Shown one piece after another: positions 23,380 to 32,176 of a DNA stretch of 54,849 nt (the stretch's first letter is position 1; each line of letters opens with the position of its first letter). Where the stretch lies: positions 1 through 54,849 of the forward strand of contig NZ_LLZG01000390.1 of assembly GCF_001509475.1 (NCBI RefSeq), given 5' to 3'. Origin of the DNA: Streptomyces regalis (GTDB lineage Bacteria; Actinomycetota; Actinomycetes; Streptomycetales; Streptomycetaceae). The notes beneath the pieces were generated by a model. The model was not told the DNA's origin, did not search any database, and saw nothing but the letters and a program-made list of their open reading frames with translations. Made by a program: the position numbers and the translations under genes.

Positions 23380-24468
23380 GTGAGTCAGCGCAAGGCGTCG
23401 AACGACGCCGGTCGGGCCACCATCCGGGACGTGGCGGAACGCGCGGGCGTCTCCGTCGCCAGCGTGTCGCGTGTGCTGTCCGGCAACTACCCGGTGTCGG
23501 AGGACCTGCGCCGCAAGGTGATGAAGGTCGTCCGGGACCTGGACTACGTCACCAACGCCCACGCCCGCTCCCTGGCCGGCGGCGGAACGCCCACCGTGGC
23601 GATCCTCATCAACAACATCACCGGCGCCGCGTTCGCCCATGTCGCCAAGGGTGTCGAGGGCGCCGCCACGCTGCGGGGCTGGCTCTCGCTGGTCGGTACG
23701 ACGGGCGACGACCCCGAGCGGGAACTCGCCCTGGTCAACCTCATGCGGCAGCAGGGCGTCGCGGCCGTGGTGCTGCTCGGCGGCGCCTACGACTACGACG
23801 AGTACCAGCTGCGCATGGCCCGCTTCGCCCGCTCCCTCGACGCGGCCGGCTCCCATCTCGTGCTCGTGGGCAGGCCGCCGCTGGAGGGCGACGTGCCGGC
23901 CACGACGGTCGACTACGACAACGAGGGCGGCGCCTATGCCATGGCCAGCCATCTGTTGTCCGCCGGGCATCGCAAGGTCCTCGTGCTGCCGGGGCATGCC
24001 GAACTCACGACCGCCCAAGGCCGGCTGAAGGGCGCCCGACGGGCCTTCGACGCGTACGGCGTGCCGTTCGATCCGGGCATGGTGCGGCACGGGCCGTACG
24101 ACTACGAGCACGGGTACGAGGCCGTGGAGGAGGCCCTCGGGCAGGGGCTGGACTTCACCGCCGTGCTCGCCGGGACCGACGTGGTCGCCGCCGGTGCCAT
24201 GCAGGCGTTGCGCGCGGCCGGGCTACGGGTGCCGGAGGACGTGTCGATCGTCGGCTACGACGACATTCCGCTCGCCTCCCAGCTCACACCCCAACTCACC
24301 ACCGTCCACGTGCCGTACGAGGAGATGGGCCGCGTCGCGCTGCGTGCGGTGGCCGACCGGCGCGAGGGCGGTACCGGTCGCCGCAAGGGCGGCGACGGCG
24401 ACCATCTGGTGCTGGGCACCCATGTCGTCGTACGCAACTCCGTACAGCCACCTGCCCGGCGCGGCTGA
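23380..24468 (+). CDS. LacI-family transcriptional regulator (2)
   Basis: Repressor of 362 residues. HTH: TIRDVAERAGVSVASVSRVL (residues 12-31). The ligand-binding core includes NNITGAAFAHVAKGVEGAA, TVDYDNEGGAYAMASHLL, AGTDVVAAGAMQAL and SIVGYDDIPLASQLTPQLTT. GTG 23380 follows AAGGAG. It is a close paralogue of the regulator at 6772, the identity being strongest in the HTH, the YDNEGGAYA block and the C-terminus (GTHVVVRNSV). It lies downstream of the dehydrogenase and upstream of the second importer. Candidate targets are its own promoter and sites at 24483-24508. Confidence 0.9.
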   Translation: MSQRKASNDAGRATIRDVAERAGVSVASVSRVLSGNYPVSEDLRRKVMKVVRDLDYVTNAHARSLAGGGTPTVAILINNITGAAFAHVAKGVEGAATLRGWLSLVGTTGDDPERELALVNLMRQQGVAAVVLLGGAYDYDEYQLRMARFARSLDAAGSHLVLVGRPPLEGDVPATTVDYDNEGGAYAMASHLLSAGHRKVLVLPGHAELTTAQGRLKGARRAFDAYGVPFDPGMVRHGPYDYEHGYEAVEEALGQGLDFTAVLAGTDVVAAGAMQALRAAGLRVPEDVSIVGYDDIPLASQLTPQLTTVHVPYEEMGRVALRAVADRREGGTGRRKGGDGDHLVLGTHVVVRNSVQPPARRG

Positions 24469-24482
24469 CGGAAGTAACGCCC

Positions 24483-24508
24483 AGCAAGCGTTTCGTAAAC
24501 GTTTTCCC
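24483..24508. promoter_or_regulatory. Paired CRE/LacI-like sites after the second LacI gene
   Basis: AGCAAGCGTTTCG and GTAAACGTTTTC lie side by side; the second has a perfect AAACGTTT core (24497-24504). They are 340 bp before the binding-protein gene and 15 bp after the regulator's stop. The shape fits LacI operators; whether they regulate anything is unknown. Confidence 0.45.
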
Positions 24509-24677
24509 GGTGTCCCGCCGGTCCTCGCCAGGTCACTCGGGAGCGCTCCCCACCCGCGCAACTCCCCTCACTGAACAGCCTTCTACCTGCACTTACGTCC
24601 TCCGGAACGGACGGGGCCGACGCGTGCCCGGAGATAACCGGACGGACAACCCGGCGTAACAAATTTCCGCGCACCTC

Positions 24678-24725
24678 TTGCTATGAGCGGAGTCGTCGGC
24701 CTACCTTCCCTGCAACCGCTTACTA
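24678..24725 (+). promoter_or_regulatory. Promoter and operator of the second sugar importer
   Basis: TTGCTA (24678-24683), an 18-nt spacer and TACCTT (24702-24707) form a promoter about 140 bp before the binding-protein gene. Immediately downstream, TGCAACCGCTTACTA (24711-24725) shares CGCTTACT with the operator before the LacI gene at 29884. A repressor there would overlap the transcription start. The remaining gap (24508-24677 and 24726-24849) shows no gene. Confidence 0.7.
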
Positions 24726-24849
24726 CAGCTTCTGCTTGGCCGACCCCCCGCAACCGCGAGCCGACGGTTTTCCGGCCGCGTTCCTGGCCAGCACCACCGA
24801 GCCGCCGTCCTCGTTCTGAGAACGCCCAATTCCGAAGGATCACGGTCAG

Positions 24850-26193
24850 ATGAACTTCACCAGCCCCCGGAGAAGGTTCGCCTCCGCCGCCGTTGCGGGA
24901 ATCGCCCTGACAGGTCTGCTCGCCGCCTGTGGCGGATCCGACTCCTCAGACTCGGACTCCGGTTCCGACGCCTCCGGCCCCGTCACCCTCGACTTCTGGG
25001 GCTGGGCCAACGGGCAGGAGGCCGTCGTCAAGGCGTTCAACGCCTCGCACAAGGACGTCCAGCTCAAGTACACGAAGGTCACCGACCAGCTGACCATGCA
25101 GAAGCAGCTGACCAACGCCGTCAAGGCGGGCAACGCGCCCTGTCTGCTGCAGAACACCGGTGAGTACGTGACCAGCTGGGTCGCACAGGGTGCGCTCGCC
25201 GACATCACCAAGTACGTCGAGGCCGACAAGGACAAGTTCAACCCCGGCTCGTGGGCCACCGGCCAGGTCCAGGGCAAGATCTACGGCGTGCCCACCGCCT
25301 CGGCGCCGGCCTTCACCATCTACCGCACCGACATCTTCCAGAAGTACGGCCTGAAGGCCCCGGCGACCTGGGACGACTTCATCGCCGCCGGCAAGGAACT
25401 GAAGAAGCACGACATCAAGATCACCAACTACGCCGGTGAGGACCCGAGCACCCTGGAGGTGCTGGCCATGCAGGCCGGGGCGAACTGGTACAGCATCGAC
25501 GGCAACTCCTGGAAGGTCGACTTCCAGGACGAGGGCACCCTGAAGGCCGCCGAGGTGATCCAGGAGATCATCGACAACGACCTGAACGCCAAGCTGTCCT
25601 TCGCCGACTACGCGGCCGTGCAGCGCAGCTTCGACACCGGCGCCACCGCGACCCGGCAGATCTCCACCTGGCAGATGTCCGGCATGGTGCAGAACTTCAC
25701 CAAGTCCTTCGGCGACTGGGCGCTCGCCCCGTGGCCGACCTTCAAGGACGAGGCCGCCCAGACGCCGGCCGGCACCAACCAGAGCGGCAATCTGACGCTG
25801 GTCAGCGAGCAGTGCAAGAACCAGGAGCAGGCCGCCGAGGCGGCGCTGTGGATGTCCACCGACGCCGGTGCGGTCAAGACCATGGCGAGCCCGGAGACCG
25901 GCAGCGGTGTGATGCCGGCGCTGGCCGACAGCGAGTCGTACGTCTCCGAGGCGATCTCCGAGAAGCTGCTCGGCAAGAACTACGAGCCGGCCAAGAAGAC
26001 CGTGACGGACAGCCTGGGCACCGTCCGCACCGGCTGGACCTTCGGCCCCAACTGGACCGCGATGTTCACCGAGATGCAGGCCGAGTGGGCCAAGGTCGTC
26101 AGCAAGAAGCAGAAGGTCACCGACCTCCTGGCGCACATGCAGGAGTGGACGGTCGACGACCTGAAGCAGCGCGGCATCAGCGTCAAGGGCTGA
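24850..26193 (+). CDS. Sugar ABC transporter substrate-binding lipoprotein (second system)
   Basis: Lipoprotein of 447 residues with a short signal peptide and lipobox (LLAAC, cysteine at about residue 27), followed by a Ser/Asp linker. The body is a family 1 solute-binding protein: PVTLDFWGWANGQEAVVKAF, the central WDDFIAAGKELKKHDIK, and WQMSGMVQNFTKSFGDWALA. GAAGGA precedes the ATG. First gene of a plus-strand operon with two permeases and a GH43 enzyme, so the ligand is probably a short pentose-containing oligosaccharide. Control by the downstream XylR-like LacI protein is suggested by the operator at 24711. Confidence 0.9.
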   Translation: MNFTSPRRRFASAAVAGIALTGLLAACGGSDSSDSDSGSDASGPVTLDFWGWANGQEAVVKAFNASHKDVQLKYTKVTDQLTMQKQLTNAVKAGNAPCLLQNTGEYVTSWVAQGALADITKYVEADKDKFNPGSWATGQVQGKIYGVPTASAPAFTIYRTDIFQKYGLKAPATWDDFIAAGKELKKHDIKITNYAGEDPSTLEVLAMQAGANWYSIDGNSWKVDFQDEGTLKAAEVIQEIIDNDLNAKLSFADYAAVQRSFDTGATATRQISTWQMSGMVQNFTKSFGDWALAPWPTFKDEAAQTPAGTNQSGNLTLVSEQCKNQEQAAEAALWMSTDAGAVKTMASPETGSGVMPALADSESYVSEAISEKLLGKNYEPAKKTVTDSLGTVRTGWTFGPNWTAMFTEMQAEWAKVVSKKQKVTDLLAHMQEWTVDDLKQRGISVKG

Positions 26194-26203
26194 GGCAGAC
26201 TCG

Positions 26204-27088
26204 ATGATTCGCTCCCAGCGCTGGAAGGGTGCCGCCTTCACGGTGCCCTTCCAGCTCGGCTTCGTCTTCCTCTATCTGCTTCCGATCGGTTACGCGGTCT
26301 ACCAGTCACTGTTCCTGGAGAAGTCGTCCGGGCTGGGGCTCGGCGGCGCGACCACGGAGTTCGTCGGCCTGGACAACTACGGCAAGGGCCTGACCGACTC
26401 GGCGTTCATGACCTCCATCCTGCGGGTGGTGCTGTTCGCCTGCGTCCAGATCCCGTTCATGCTGCTCATCAGCCTGCTGCTGGCGCTCTTCCTGGACGCG
26501 GTCACGGCGAAGGCGGCCGGCCGGTTCCGGATCCTGCTGCTGGTGCCGTACATGATCCCCGGCGTGGTCGCGGCCATCGTGTGGGTCAACCTGTACAGCC
26601 CCGAGGTGGGCCCGCTGACCCCGCTCGGCGAGCTGTTCGGGTTCGACTGGAACTTCTTCGCGCCGTCGATGGTGTGGCCGGCCATCGGCAATCTGCTGAC
26701 CTGGCACGGCATCGGCTACAACATGGTGATCATCTACGCCGCCCTCCAGGGCGTGCCCCGCGAGCTGTTCGAGGCCGCGCGGCTGGACGGCGCCTCGGAG
26801 CTGCGGATCGCACTGAGCATCAAGATCCCGTTCGTGCGCGGGGCGCTGGTGCTGACCGCGCTGCTGTCGATCATCCAGATGCTGCAGATCTTCAACGAGC
26901 CCGCCCTGTTCAGGAACGTGACTCCGGAGACGGTCAGCGACAGCTTCACCCCGATCATGATCATCTACAACCAGGCGTTCAACGCCGCCAACTACCACTA
27001 CGCCGCTGCCCTGTCGGTGCTGCTCGCCCTGATCCTCGGTGTGGCGTCCTTCCTCTTCTACCGGCTGACCTCGAGGGAGGCGGACTGA
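26204..27088 (+). CDS. Sugar ABC transporter permease, MalF type (second system)
   Basis: Permease of 294 residues with about six transmembrane segments, starting in the membrane almost at once (FTVPFQLGFVFLYLLPIGYA). The EAA loop is GVPRELFEAARLDGASELRI, about residues 183-202. The gene starts 10 bp after the binding-protein stop, and its TGA overlaps the ATG of the next permease (TGATG at 27086-27090), which indicates coupled translation. No ATPase gene is in the cluster. Confidence 0.9.
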   Translation: MIRSQRWKGAAFTVPFQLGFVFLYLLPIGYAVYQSLFLEKSSGLGLGGATTEFVGLDNYGKGLTDSAFMTSILRVVLFACVQIPFMLLISLLLALFLDAVTAKAAGRFRILLLVPYMIPGVVAAIVWVNLYSPEVGPLTPLGELFGFDWNFFAPSMVWPAIGNLLTWHGIGYNMVIIYAALQGVPRELFEAARLDGASELRIALSIKIPFVRGALVLTALLSIIQMLQIFNEPALFRNVTPETVSDSFTPIMIIYNQAFNAANYHYAAALSVLLALILGVASFLFYRLTSREAD

Positions 27089-28026
27089 TGGCGCTGACGG
27101 AAAACGTCAAGGAAAACGGCACGGAAACAGCCGCCGTACCCCCGCGCGGGCGTACCGTGCGACGACTCACCAGCCCGGATGCGGCCTCGCGTTCCAAGGG
27201 CGGCCAGCGCTTCGTGCTGCTCGGGCTGGTCCTGGCCAGCGCATACAGCCTGTTCCCCGTGTACTGGCTGATGATCGCCGCGACGAAGGACCGCGTGGGG
27301 CTGTACCAGAGCAACGGGCTGTGGTTCTCGGGCTGGCATCTGTGGGACAACCTCCAGCAGGTCTTCACCTATGAGGACGGCATCTTCCTGCGCTGGACCG
27401 CCAACTCGTTCCTGTACGCCGGTGTCGGCTCCCTCGGCGGCACACTCATCGCCCTCGCCACCGGCTACGGCCTCGCCCGCTTCGACTTCCCCGGTCGGGG
27501 CGCGGTGTTCGCGTGCGTGGTCGGCTCCTTCCTGATCCCGATCGCCCTGCTCACGCTTCCGCTGTACCTGCTGTTCTCGGCGATCGGCATGGTCGACACC
27601 CCCTGGGCGATGCTGATCCCCTGCCTGATCAACCCGTTCAGCGTGTATCTGGCCAAGGTCTACACCGAGGCCACCATCCCGTTCGAGCTGCTGGAGGCGG
27701 CTCGTCTCGACGGCGCCGGTGAGCTGCGGATCTTCTTCAGCATCGTGCTGCGGATGATGACGACGGGCGGCGCGACGGTCTTCCTGCTGGCCTTCGTCAA
27801 CACCTGGAACGCCTTCTTCCTCCCCCTCACCGTGCTGCGTGGCGAGGAGAACTGGACGCTCAACCTGGGCCTGTACAACTGGTCCGGCAAGCGCCTGGAG
27901 TCGGGCATCGACGTCACCAGCCTCGTCCTGACCGGCGCGCTGCTGTCCATCATCCCGATGGCGATCATGATGGTCGCGATGCGGCGCTACTGGCGGACCG
28001 GCGTGACGTTGGGGGCCCTCAAGTGA
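27088..28026 (+). CDS. Sugar ABC transporter permease, MalG type (second system)
   Basis: Permease of 312 residues with a polar cytoplasmic N-terminus (about 45 residues) and about six transmembrane segments, the first at FVLLGLVLASAYSLFPVYWL. The EAA loop is seen in IPFELLEAARLDGAGELRIF. ATG 27088 shares one base with the previous stop. It forms the pore with the permease at 26204. The GH43 gene follows after about 95 bp containing a strong hairpin. Confidence 0.9.
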   Translation: MALTENVKENGTETAAVPPRGRTVRRLTSPDAASRSKGGQRFVLLGLVLASAYSLFPVYWLMIAATKDRVGLYQSNGLWFSGWHLWDNLQQVFTYEDGIFLRWTANSFLYAGVGSLGGTLIALATGYGLARFDFPGRGAVFACVVGSFLIPIALLTLPLYLLFSAIGMVDTPWAMLIPCLINPFSVYLAKVYTEATIPFELLEAARLDGAGELRIFFSIVLRMMTTGGATVFLLAFVNTWNAFFLPLTVLRGEENWTLNLGLYNWSGKRLESGIDVTSLVLTGALLSIIPMAIMMVAMRRYWRTGVTLGALK

Positions 28027-28056
28027 GAGCCACCCGCCGGATCCGCACATGACTCC

Positions 28057-28096
28057 CTGGGGGCCGCAGGTGACCCTGACTCCCCGCGGCCCCCAG
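28057..28096. other. Hairpin between the permease and GH43 genes
   Basis: CTGGGGGCCGC and GCGGCCCCCAG form a perfect 11-bp stem with an 18-nt loop. AGGTGACC follows or lies near each arm as a direct repeat. It could dampen readthrough to the GH43 gene or protect the upstream messenger from decay. It is not followed by a U tract. Confidence 0.7.
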
Positions 28097-28122
28097 GTGA
28101 CCGACGCTCCTGGAGTCCTCCC

Positions 28123-29712
28123 GTGACCGTGCTGCACAACCCCGTCCTCCGTGGCTTCGCCCCCGACCCCTCCCTGGTCCGGGTCGGCGACTGGTACTAC
28201 GTGGCCACGAGCTCCTTCGAGTGGTTCCCGACGATCCCGGTCCACCGCTCCCGGGACCTGGCCCACTGGGAGTACGCGGGCCACGTCCGGGGCGCGGTCC
28301 CCGGCGACTCACTGGCCGGTGTCCCCGACTCGGGCGGCATCTGGGCACCGTCGCTGAGCTGGGACGGGGAGCGGTTCTGGGTGGTGTACTCGGTCGTGCG
28401 CTCGGTCGGGACGCCGTACTTCGATCTGGACACGTATGTGTGCACGGCCACGGACGTCGACGGCAAGTGGAGCGCCCCGCGGCGCATCGCGAGCCACGGC
28501 TTCGACCCCGCGCTCTTCCACCACGAGGGCCGGCTGTGGCTGCTCAACATGCAGAGCGACCACCGCCCGAGCGGGCAGCGTTTCGCCGGGATCGTCCTGA
28601 CCGAGCTGGACCGCCAGACCCTGGCCCCGGTCGGTGACACGCACCTGCTGCTCCAGCACGAACGGCTCATCGAGGGGCCGAAGTTGCTGCGCCGCGACGG
28701 CTGGTTCCATCTCGTTCTCGCGGAGGGCGGCACGGGGGTCGAGCACGGGGTGCTGGTGGCACGCAGTCGTGCGATCACCGGTCCGTACGAGCTCGACAGC
28801 CAGCCCCTGTTGACGACGCGCGACGATCCGTCGGTGCCGTTGCAGAAGGCCGGGCACGCGGAGCTGGTCGAGACACCGGACGGCGAGTGGGTGATGAGCC
28901 ACCTCACGGCACGGCCGTTGCAGACGCCGTACGGAGCGCGCTGCCCCCTCGGCCGGGAGACGGCGATCCAGGCACTGACCTGGGACAAGGCGGGCTGGCC
29001 CCGGCTGCGGCACGGGGGTTGGCACCCGGCGGTCGAGGTCGAGGTACCTACCCGGCCCGCCAAGCCGGAGCCCCGACTCGCCGACGCCGACGACCCGTTG
29101 GGCTGGCCCTGGAGCACCCTGCGCGGCTACGCCGACCCGAGCTGGGCCGACACCACCACCCGCCCCGGCTGGATCCGGCTGCGCGGCCGGCACGGTCCCG
29201 AGTCACGGTGGGCGCACAGTCTGCTGGCGCAGCGGATCACCGAGCACCGCGCGGAGGCCGAGGTCACGGTGGACGCGCGGCCTCGCACGTTCACGCAGGC
29301 CGCCGGGCTGGTCCTGCGGTACGGCGCGGAGGCGTATCTGAGCCTCGACCTCACCTGGGCGGAGCCCGAGGGCGAGGGGCAGCACGGGCAGCAGTGGCGG
29401 GGCGAGGGCCGTACGGTGCTCAGCCTCGTGGAGCGGGAGGAGTTCGGCACCCGGCAGGCGGCCGTCGTGGAGGTGGACGCGAGCGCACCGTTGACCTTGG
29501 GCGTGACGGTGGACGACGGCCGGGCACGGTTCTGGTACGTCCGCGGGGGCGTCCGCACGCCGGTCGGCCCGCCGCTGGACTTCACCAAGCTCTCCGACGA
29601 CTACGGCTCCAAGTTGCGCTTCACGGGGTCGATGGCCGGCGTCCATGCCGTGGATCTGGTCGACTCGGCCTTCACGGCCGACTTCACGGGATTCCGTCTC
29701 ACCTGCTGGTAG
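28123..29712 (+). CDS. GH43 family glycoside hydrolase (beta-xylosidase/arabinofuranosidase type)
   Basis: Enzyme of 529 residues without a signal peptide, so it acts on imported oligosaccharides in the cytoplasm. The N-terminal five-bladed propeller has the three GH43 acidic residues: Asp in RGFAPDPSLVRVGDWYYVAT, Asp in ASHGFDPALFHHEG and Glu in HERLIEGPKLLRRDG. From about residue 320 a jelly-roll domain (GYADPSWADTTTRPGWIRLR to FTADFTGFRLTCW) matches the C-terminal module of GH43 xylosidases. GTG 28123 has GGAG upstream. Preceded by the importer genes and followed by a XylR-like regulator, which favours xylo- or arabino-oligosaccharides as substrate. Confidence 0.9.
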   Translation: MTVLHNPVLRGFAPDPSLVRVGDWYYVATSSFEWFPTIPVHRSRDLAHWEYAGHVRGAVPGDSLAGVPDSGGIWAPSLSWDGERFWVVYSVVRSVGTPYFDLDTYVCTATDVDGKWSAPRRIASHGFDPALFHHEGRLWLLNMQSDHRPSGQRFAGIVLTELDRQTLAPVGDTHLLLQHERLIEGPKLLRRDGWFHLVLAEGGTGVEHGVLVARSRAITGPYELDSQPLLTTRDDPSVPLQKAGHAELVETPDGEWVMSHLTARPLQTPYGARCPLGRETAIQALTWDKAGWPRLRHGGWHPAVEVEVPTRPAKPEPRLADADDPLGWPWSTLRGYADPSWADTTTRPGWIRLRGRHGPESRWAHSLLAQRITEHRAEAEVTVDARPRTFTQAAGLVLRYGAEAYLSLDLTWAEPEGEGQHGQQWRGEGRTVLSLVEREEFGTRQAAVVEVDASAPLTLGVTVDDGRARFWYVRGGVRTPVGPPLDFTKLSDDYGSKLRFTGSMAGVHAVDLVDSAFTADFTGFRLTCW

Positions 29713-29782
29713 CCCCGGGCCCTTTGAGCCTGTTCGAGGTTTCGAAAGTCGTGACCCGAGCATTCCTGCGAACTCTGTCCTC

Positions 29783-29827
29783 TTCCGGACTCCTCGCGGC
29801 GAACCTAGGGTAGGAAGCGCTTACTGT
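29783..29827 (+). promoter_or_regulatory. Promoter and operator of the third LacI gene
   Basis: TTCCGG (29783-29788), a 17-nt spacer and TAGGGT (29806-29811) are followed at once by TAGGAAGCGCTTACTG (29811-29826), which has a perfect AAGCGCTT core. The layout copies those at 22115 and 24678, where an operator with CGCTTWCT follows the -10 box. This suggests autorepression by the encoded protein. Confidence 0.65.
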
Positions 29828-29883
29828 TTGCGGCTGGTCGAAACTTTTCATGGCCCTCGGGCGGGCCGGAGAGGTGGTTCCCG

Positions 29884-30939
29884 ATGGTCCGTACGGGCAG
29901 TGCGAGCGTGGCGGCCGGGCCGACCCTGGCCGTCGTGGCCCGCGAGGCCGGGGTGTCCGTGCCAACCGCGTCCAAGGTGGTCAACGGCCGGGAGGACGTG
30001 GCCCCCGAGACCCGCCGCCGGGTCACCGAGGCCCTGGACCGGCTCGGATATGTCCGCAGACCCCGCTTCGACGCGGCGAAGACGCCGGGCCTGGTCGACC
30101 TCGTCGTGCACTCCTTGGACACCTCGTGGTCGGGTGCGGTGCTGCACGGCGTGGAGGCGGCGGCCCACGACGCGGGCCTGGAGGTGGTGGTCTCGGCCGG
30201 GCTGACCCGGACGCGGGGCGGCCGCCCGGAGCGCGGCTGGCTGGACAAGCTCATCGCGCGCGGCTCGTCCGGAGTGCTGTTCAACCTGGCCGAGCTGACG
30301 GCGTCGCAGTACGCGTGGCTGGAGCAGCACCGCATCCCGTTCGTGATGATCGACCCGGTGCTGGAGCCGCCGCCGGGCGTGGCGTCGGTGGGCGCGGCGA
30401 ACTGGCACGGCGGCGTCATCGCGACCGAGCACCTCCTGGCGCTCGGCCACGAACGCATCGCCGTCATCGCCGGTCACCAGCGCAAGATGTGCAGCACCGC
30501 CCGGGTGGCCGGCTACCGCTCCGCGCTCGCCTCGGCCGGGGTGCGGCACCGCCCCGAGTACGTCCGGCACGCCGGTTTCGACGAGGGTGTCGCCCGCCGC
30601 CGCATGCTGGACCTCCTCGACCTGCCCGAACCGCCGACGGCCGTCTTCGTCTGCTCGGACCGGATGGCCCTCGGCGTCTACGAGGCGCTGGCGGAACGGG
30701 GGTTGAGGGTGCCGGACGACGTCAGCGTCGTAGGCTTCGACGATCTGCCGGAGGCCCGCTGGATCGCCCCGGCCCTGACCACGGTCCGCCAGCCGCTGTC
30801 GGAAATGGCGGCGACGGCGCTGCGTCTGCTGGTGCGGATGATGGACGGGGACCGGCCGGAGAGTACGCGCACGGAGTTGTCGACGCGGTTGGTGGAGCGG
30901 TCGAGCACGGCCGGGCCGCGTGACCGATCTCCTTGCTGA
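29884..30939 (+). CDS. LacI-family regulator, XylR-like (3)
   Basis: Repressor of 351 residues. The HTH is LAVVAREAGVSVPTASKVVN (residues 15-34), whose ASKVVNGREDVAPETR run is typical of streptomycete xylose/xylan-type LacI regulators. The core has MIDPVLEPPPGVASVGAANW, FVCSDRMALGVYEAL and SVVGFDDLPEARWIAPALTT. It is less similar to the other two LacI proteins here than those are to each other. It directly follows the GH43 gene. The shared operator before its own gene, the second importer and the dehydrogenase suggests it controls all three. Confidence 0.9.
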   Translation: MVRTGSASVAAGPTLAVVAREAGVSVPTASKVVNGREDVAPETRRRVTEALDRLGYVRRPRFDAAKTPGLVDLVVHSLDTSWSGAVLHGVEAAAHDAGLEVVVSAGLTRTRGGRPERGWLDKLIARGSSGVLFNLAELTASQYAWLEQHRIPFVMIDPVLEPPPGVASVGAANWHGGVIATEHLLALGHERIAVIAGHQRKMCSTARVAGYRSALASAGVRHRPEYVRHAGFDEGVARRRMLDLLDLPEPPTAVFVCSDRMALGVYEALAERGLRVPDDVSVVGFDDLPEARWIAPALTTVRQPLSEMAATALRLLVRMMDGDRPESTRTELSTRLVERSSTAGPRDRSPC

Positions 30940-30960
30940 GTCGGGGAGTTCGGCCAGGGA

Positions 30961-31941
30961 TCAGCGCCCGCCGGCCCGGTTGAGTGCCTTCTCGGCCTGG
31001 GCTGCCAGGCTGCCGACCAGGTCGGCTGCGGACGGCACGTCATCGATGAGGTCGATGCCCTCGCCGGCCCACTGCGGCAGTGCGGGGATCGTGCCTCGCG
31101 CCACGGCCTCCTGGTGCTCCTGGCGGGCACGCGGGTCGGCCGTGAGTTCGTCCTCGCGGCCCCGCCACTCGTCGAGGAAGGGGTGGGCCAGGGTGCGTGC
31201 GGTGTACCGCTCCGGCCACCGCGAACTGCGGGCAATGTCCAGCACCCTGCTCCGCTCGGTGTCCGCCCCGCTGCCCTCGACGATCGCCCGGGCGGTCGCG
31301 GGGTCGACCAGGGCCTCGGTCGTGGCCTGGAAGCGGGTGCCGAGCAGGGCTCCGGCAGCCCCCAGTGCCAGGACCGCCGCCACGCCGCGCCCGTCGGCGA
31401 TCCCGCCGGCCGCCAGCACCGGTATGGGCGCCGCCAGGTCCACCACGACGGGTACGAACGGCAGGGTGGACCGTCCGTGCCGGGCTCCGTGACCGCCCCC
31501 TTCGGTGCCCTGCGCCACGATCACGTCGGCGCCCAGATCCACCGCTCTACGGGCCTCCTCCAGGTCGGTGACCTGAAGGATCAGCGCCGTACCCGCGCCG
31601 CGGATGCGCTCCACGAACGGGCTGGGGTCGCCGAAGGACAGCATCACCGCCGCCGGCCCGTGCTCCAGCGACCGCGCGACCGCGCCCTCGTCGATCGCCC
31701 ACGTCTGAAAGCCGATGCCCCAGGGCTTCCCGGCGCATGCGTCGGCCAGGACCGGCAGTTCGCGGGCCAGCCAGTCCTCGTCGCCGTTCCCGCTGCCCAG
31801 CAGCCCGAGGCCGCCACCGCGCGAGACCGCCGCGGTCAGGGCACCACCGGCCGACCCGCCCATCGGGGCGAGGGCAATCGGATGCTCCACAACGAACCGC
31901 TCCGTGAACGCCGTCGACAGTCCCATGCCCGCAATCCTCAC
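30961..31941 (-). CDS. Nitronate monooxygenase / 2-nitropropane dioxygenase family
   Basis: FMN-dependent TIM-barrel oxidoreductase of 326 residues. Seen: PIALAPMGGSAGGALTAAVS at the N-terminus, GIGFQTWAIDEG, the FMN phosphate-binding region VIVAQGTEGGGHGARHG (with the likely catalytic histidine), and VLAAGGIADGRGVAAVLALG. The family oxidises propionate 3-nitronate or alkyl nitronates, but some members have other roles. The GTG at 31941 has AGGAG 6 nt upstream; ATG 31926 is an alternative. It is convergent with the third LacI gene and separated by only 21 bp. Confidence 0.85.
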   Translation of the reverse strand: MRIAGMGLSTAFTERFVVEHPIALAPMGGSAGGALTAAVSRGGGLGLLGSGNGDEDWLARELPVLADACAGKPWGIGFQTWAIDEGAVARSLEHGPAAVMLSFGDPSPFVERIRGAGTALILQVTDLEEARRAVDLGADVIVAQGTEGGGHGARHGRSTLPFVPVVVDLAAPIPVLAAGGIADGRGVAAVLALGAAGALLGTRFQATTEALVDPATARAIVEGSGADTERSRVLDIARSSRWPERYTARTLAHPFLDEWRGREDELTADPRARQEHQEAVARGTIPALPQWAGEGIDLIDDVPSAADLVGSLAAQAEKALNRAGGR

Positions 31942-32176
31942 CTACGGCTCCTGCCGGTCGCTGCGGAATCGACGGACTGTCGACGCGGCGAACGCCCCCT
32001 TGCGGCGGGCGTCCGCATCAGGGCCGCGCGCGTTGGACCGACAGGGTGGTCGATGCGCCGCACGGCTCGTCTGCCCTGGTCGCGGCGGTGATGGCTGCTA
32101 GCTTCGCGAGCTGTCGAGGGGTCCCGATTGCGTCGAGCAGAGCGGGACCGTGGCCATGAGCTGAGGCGAGGCGAGA

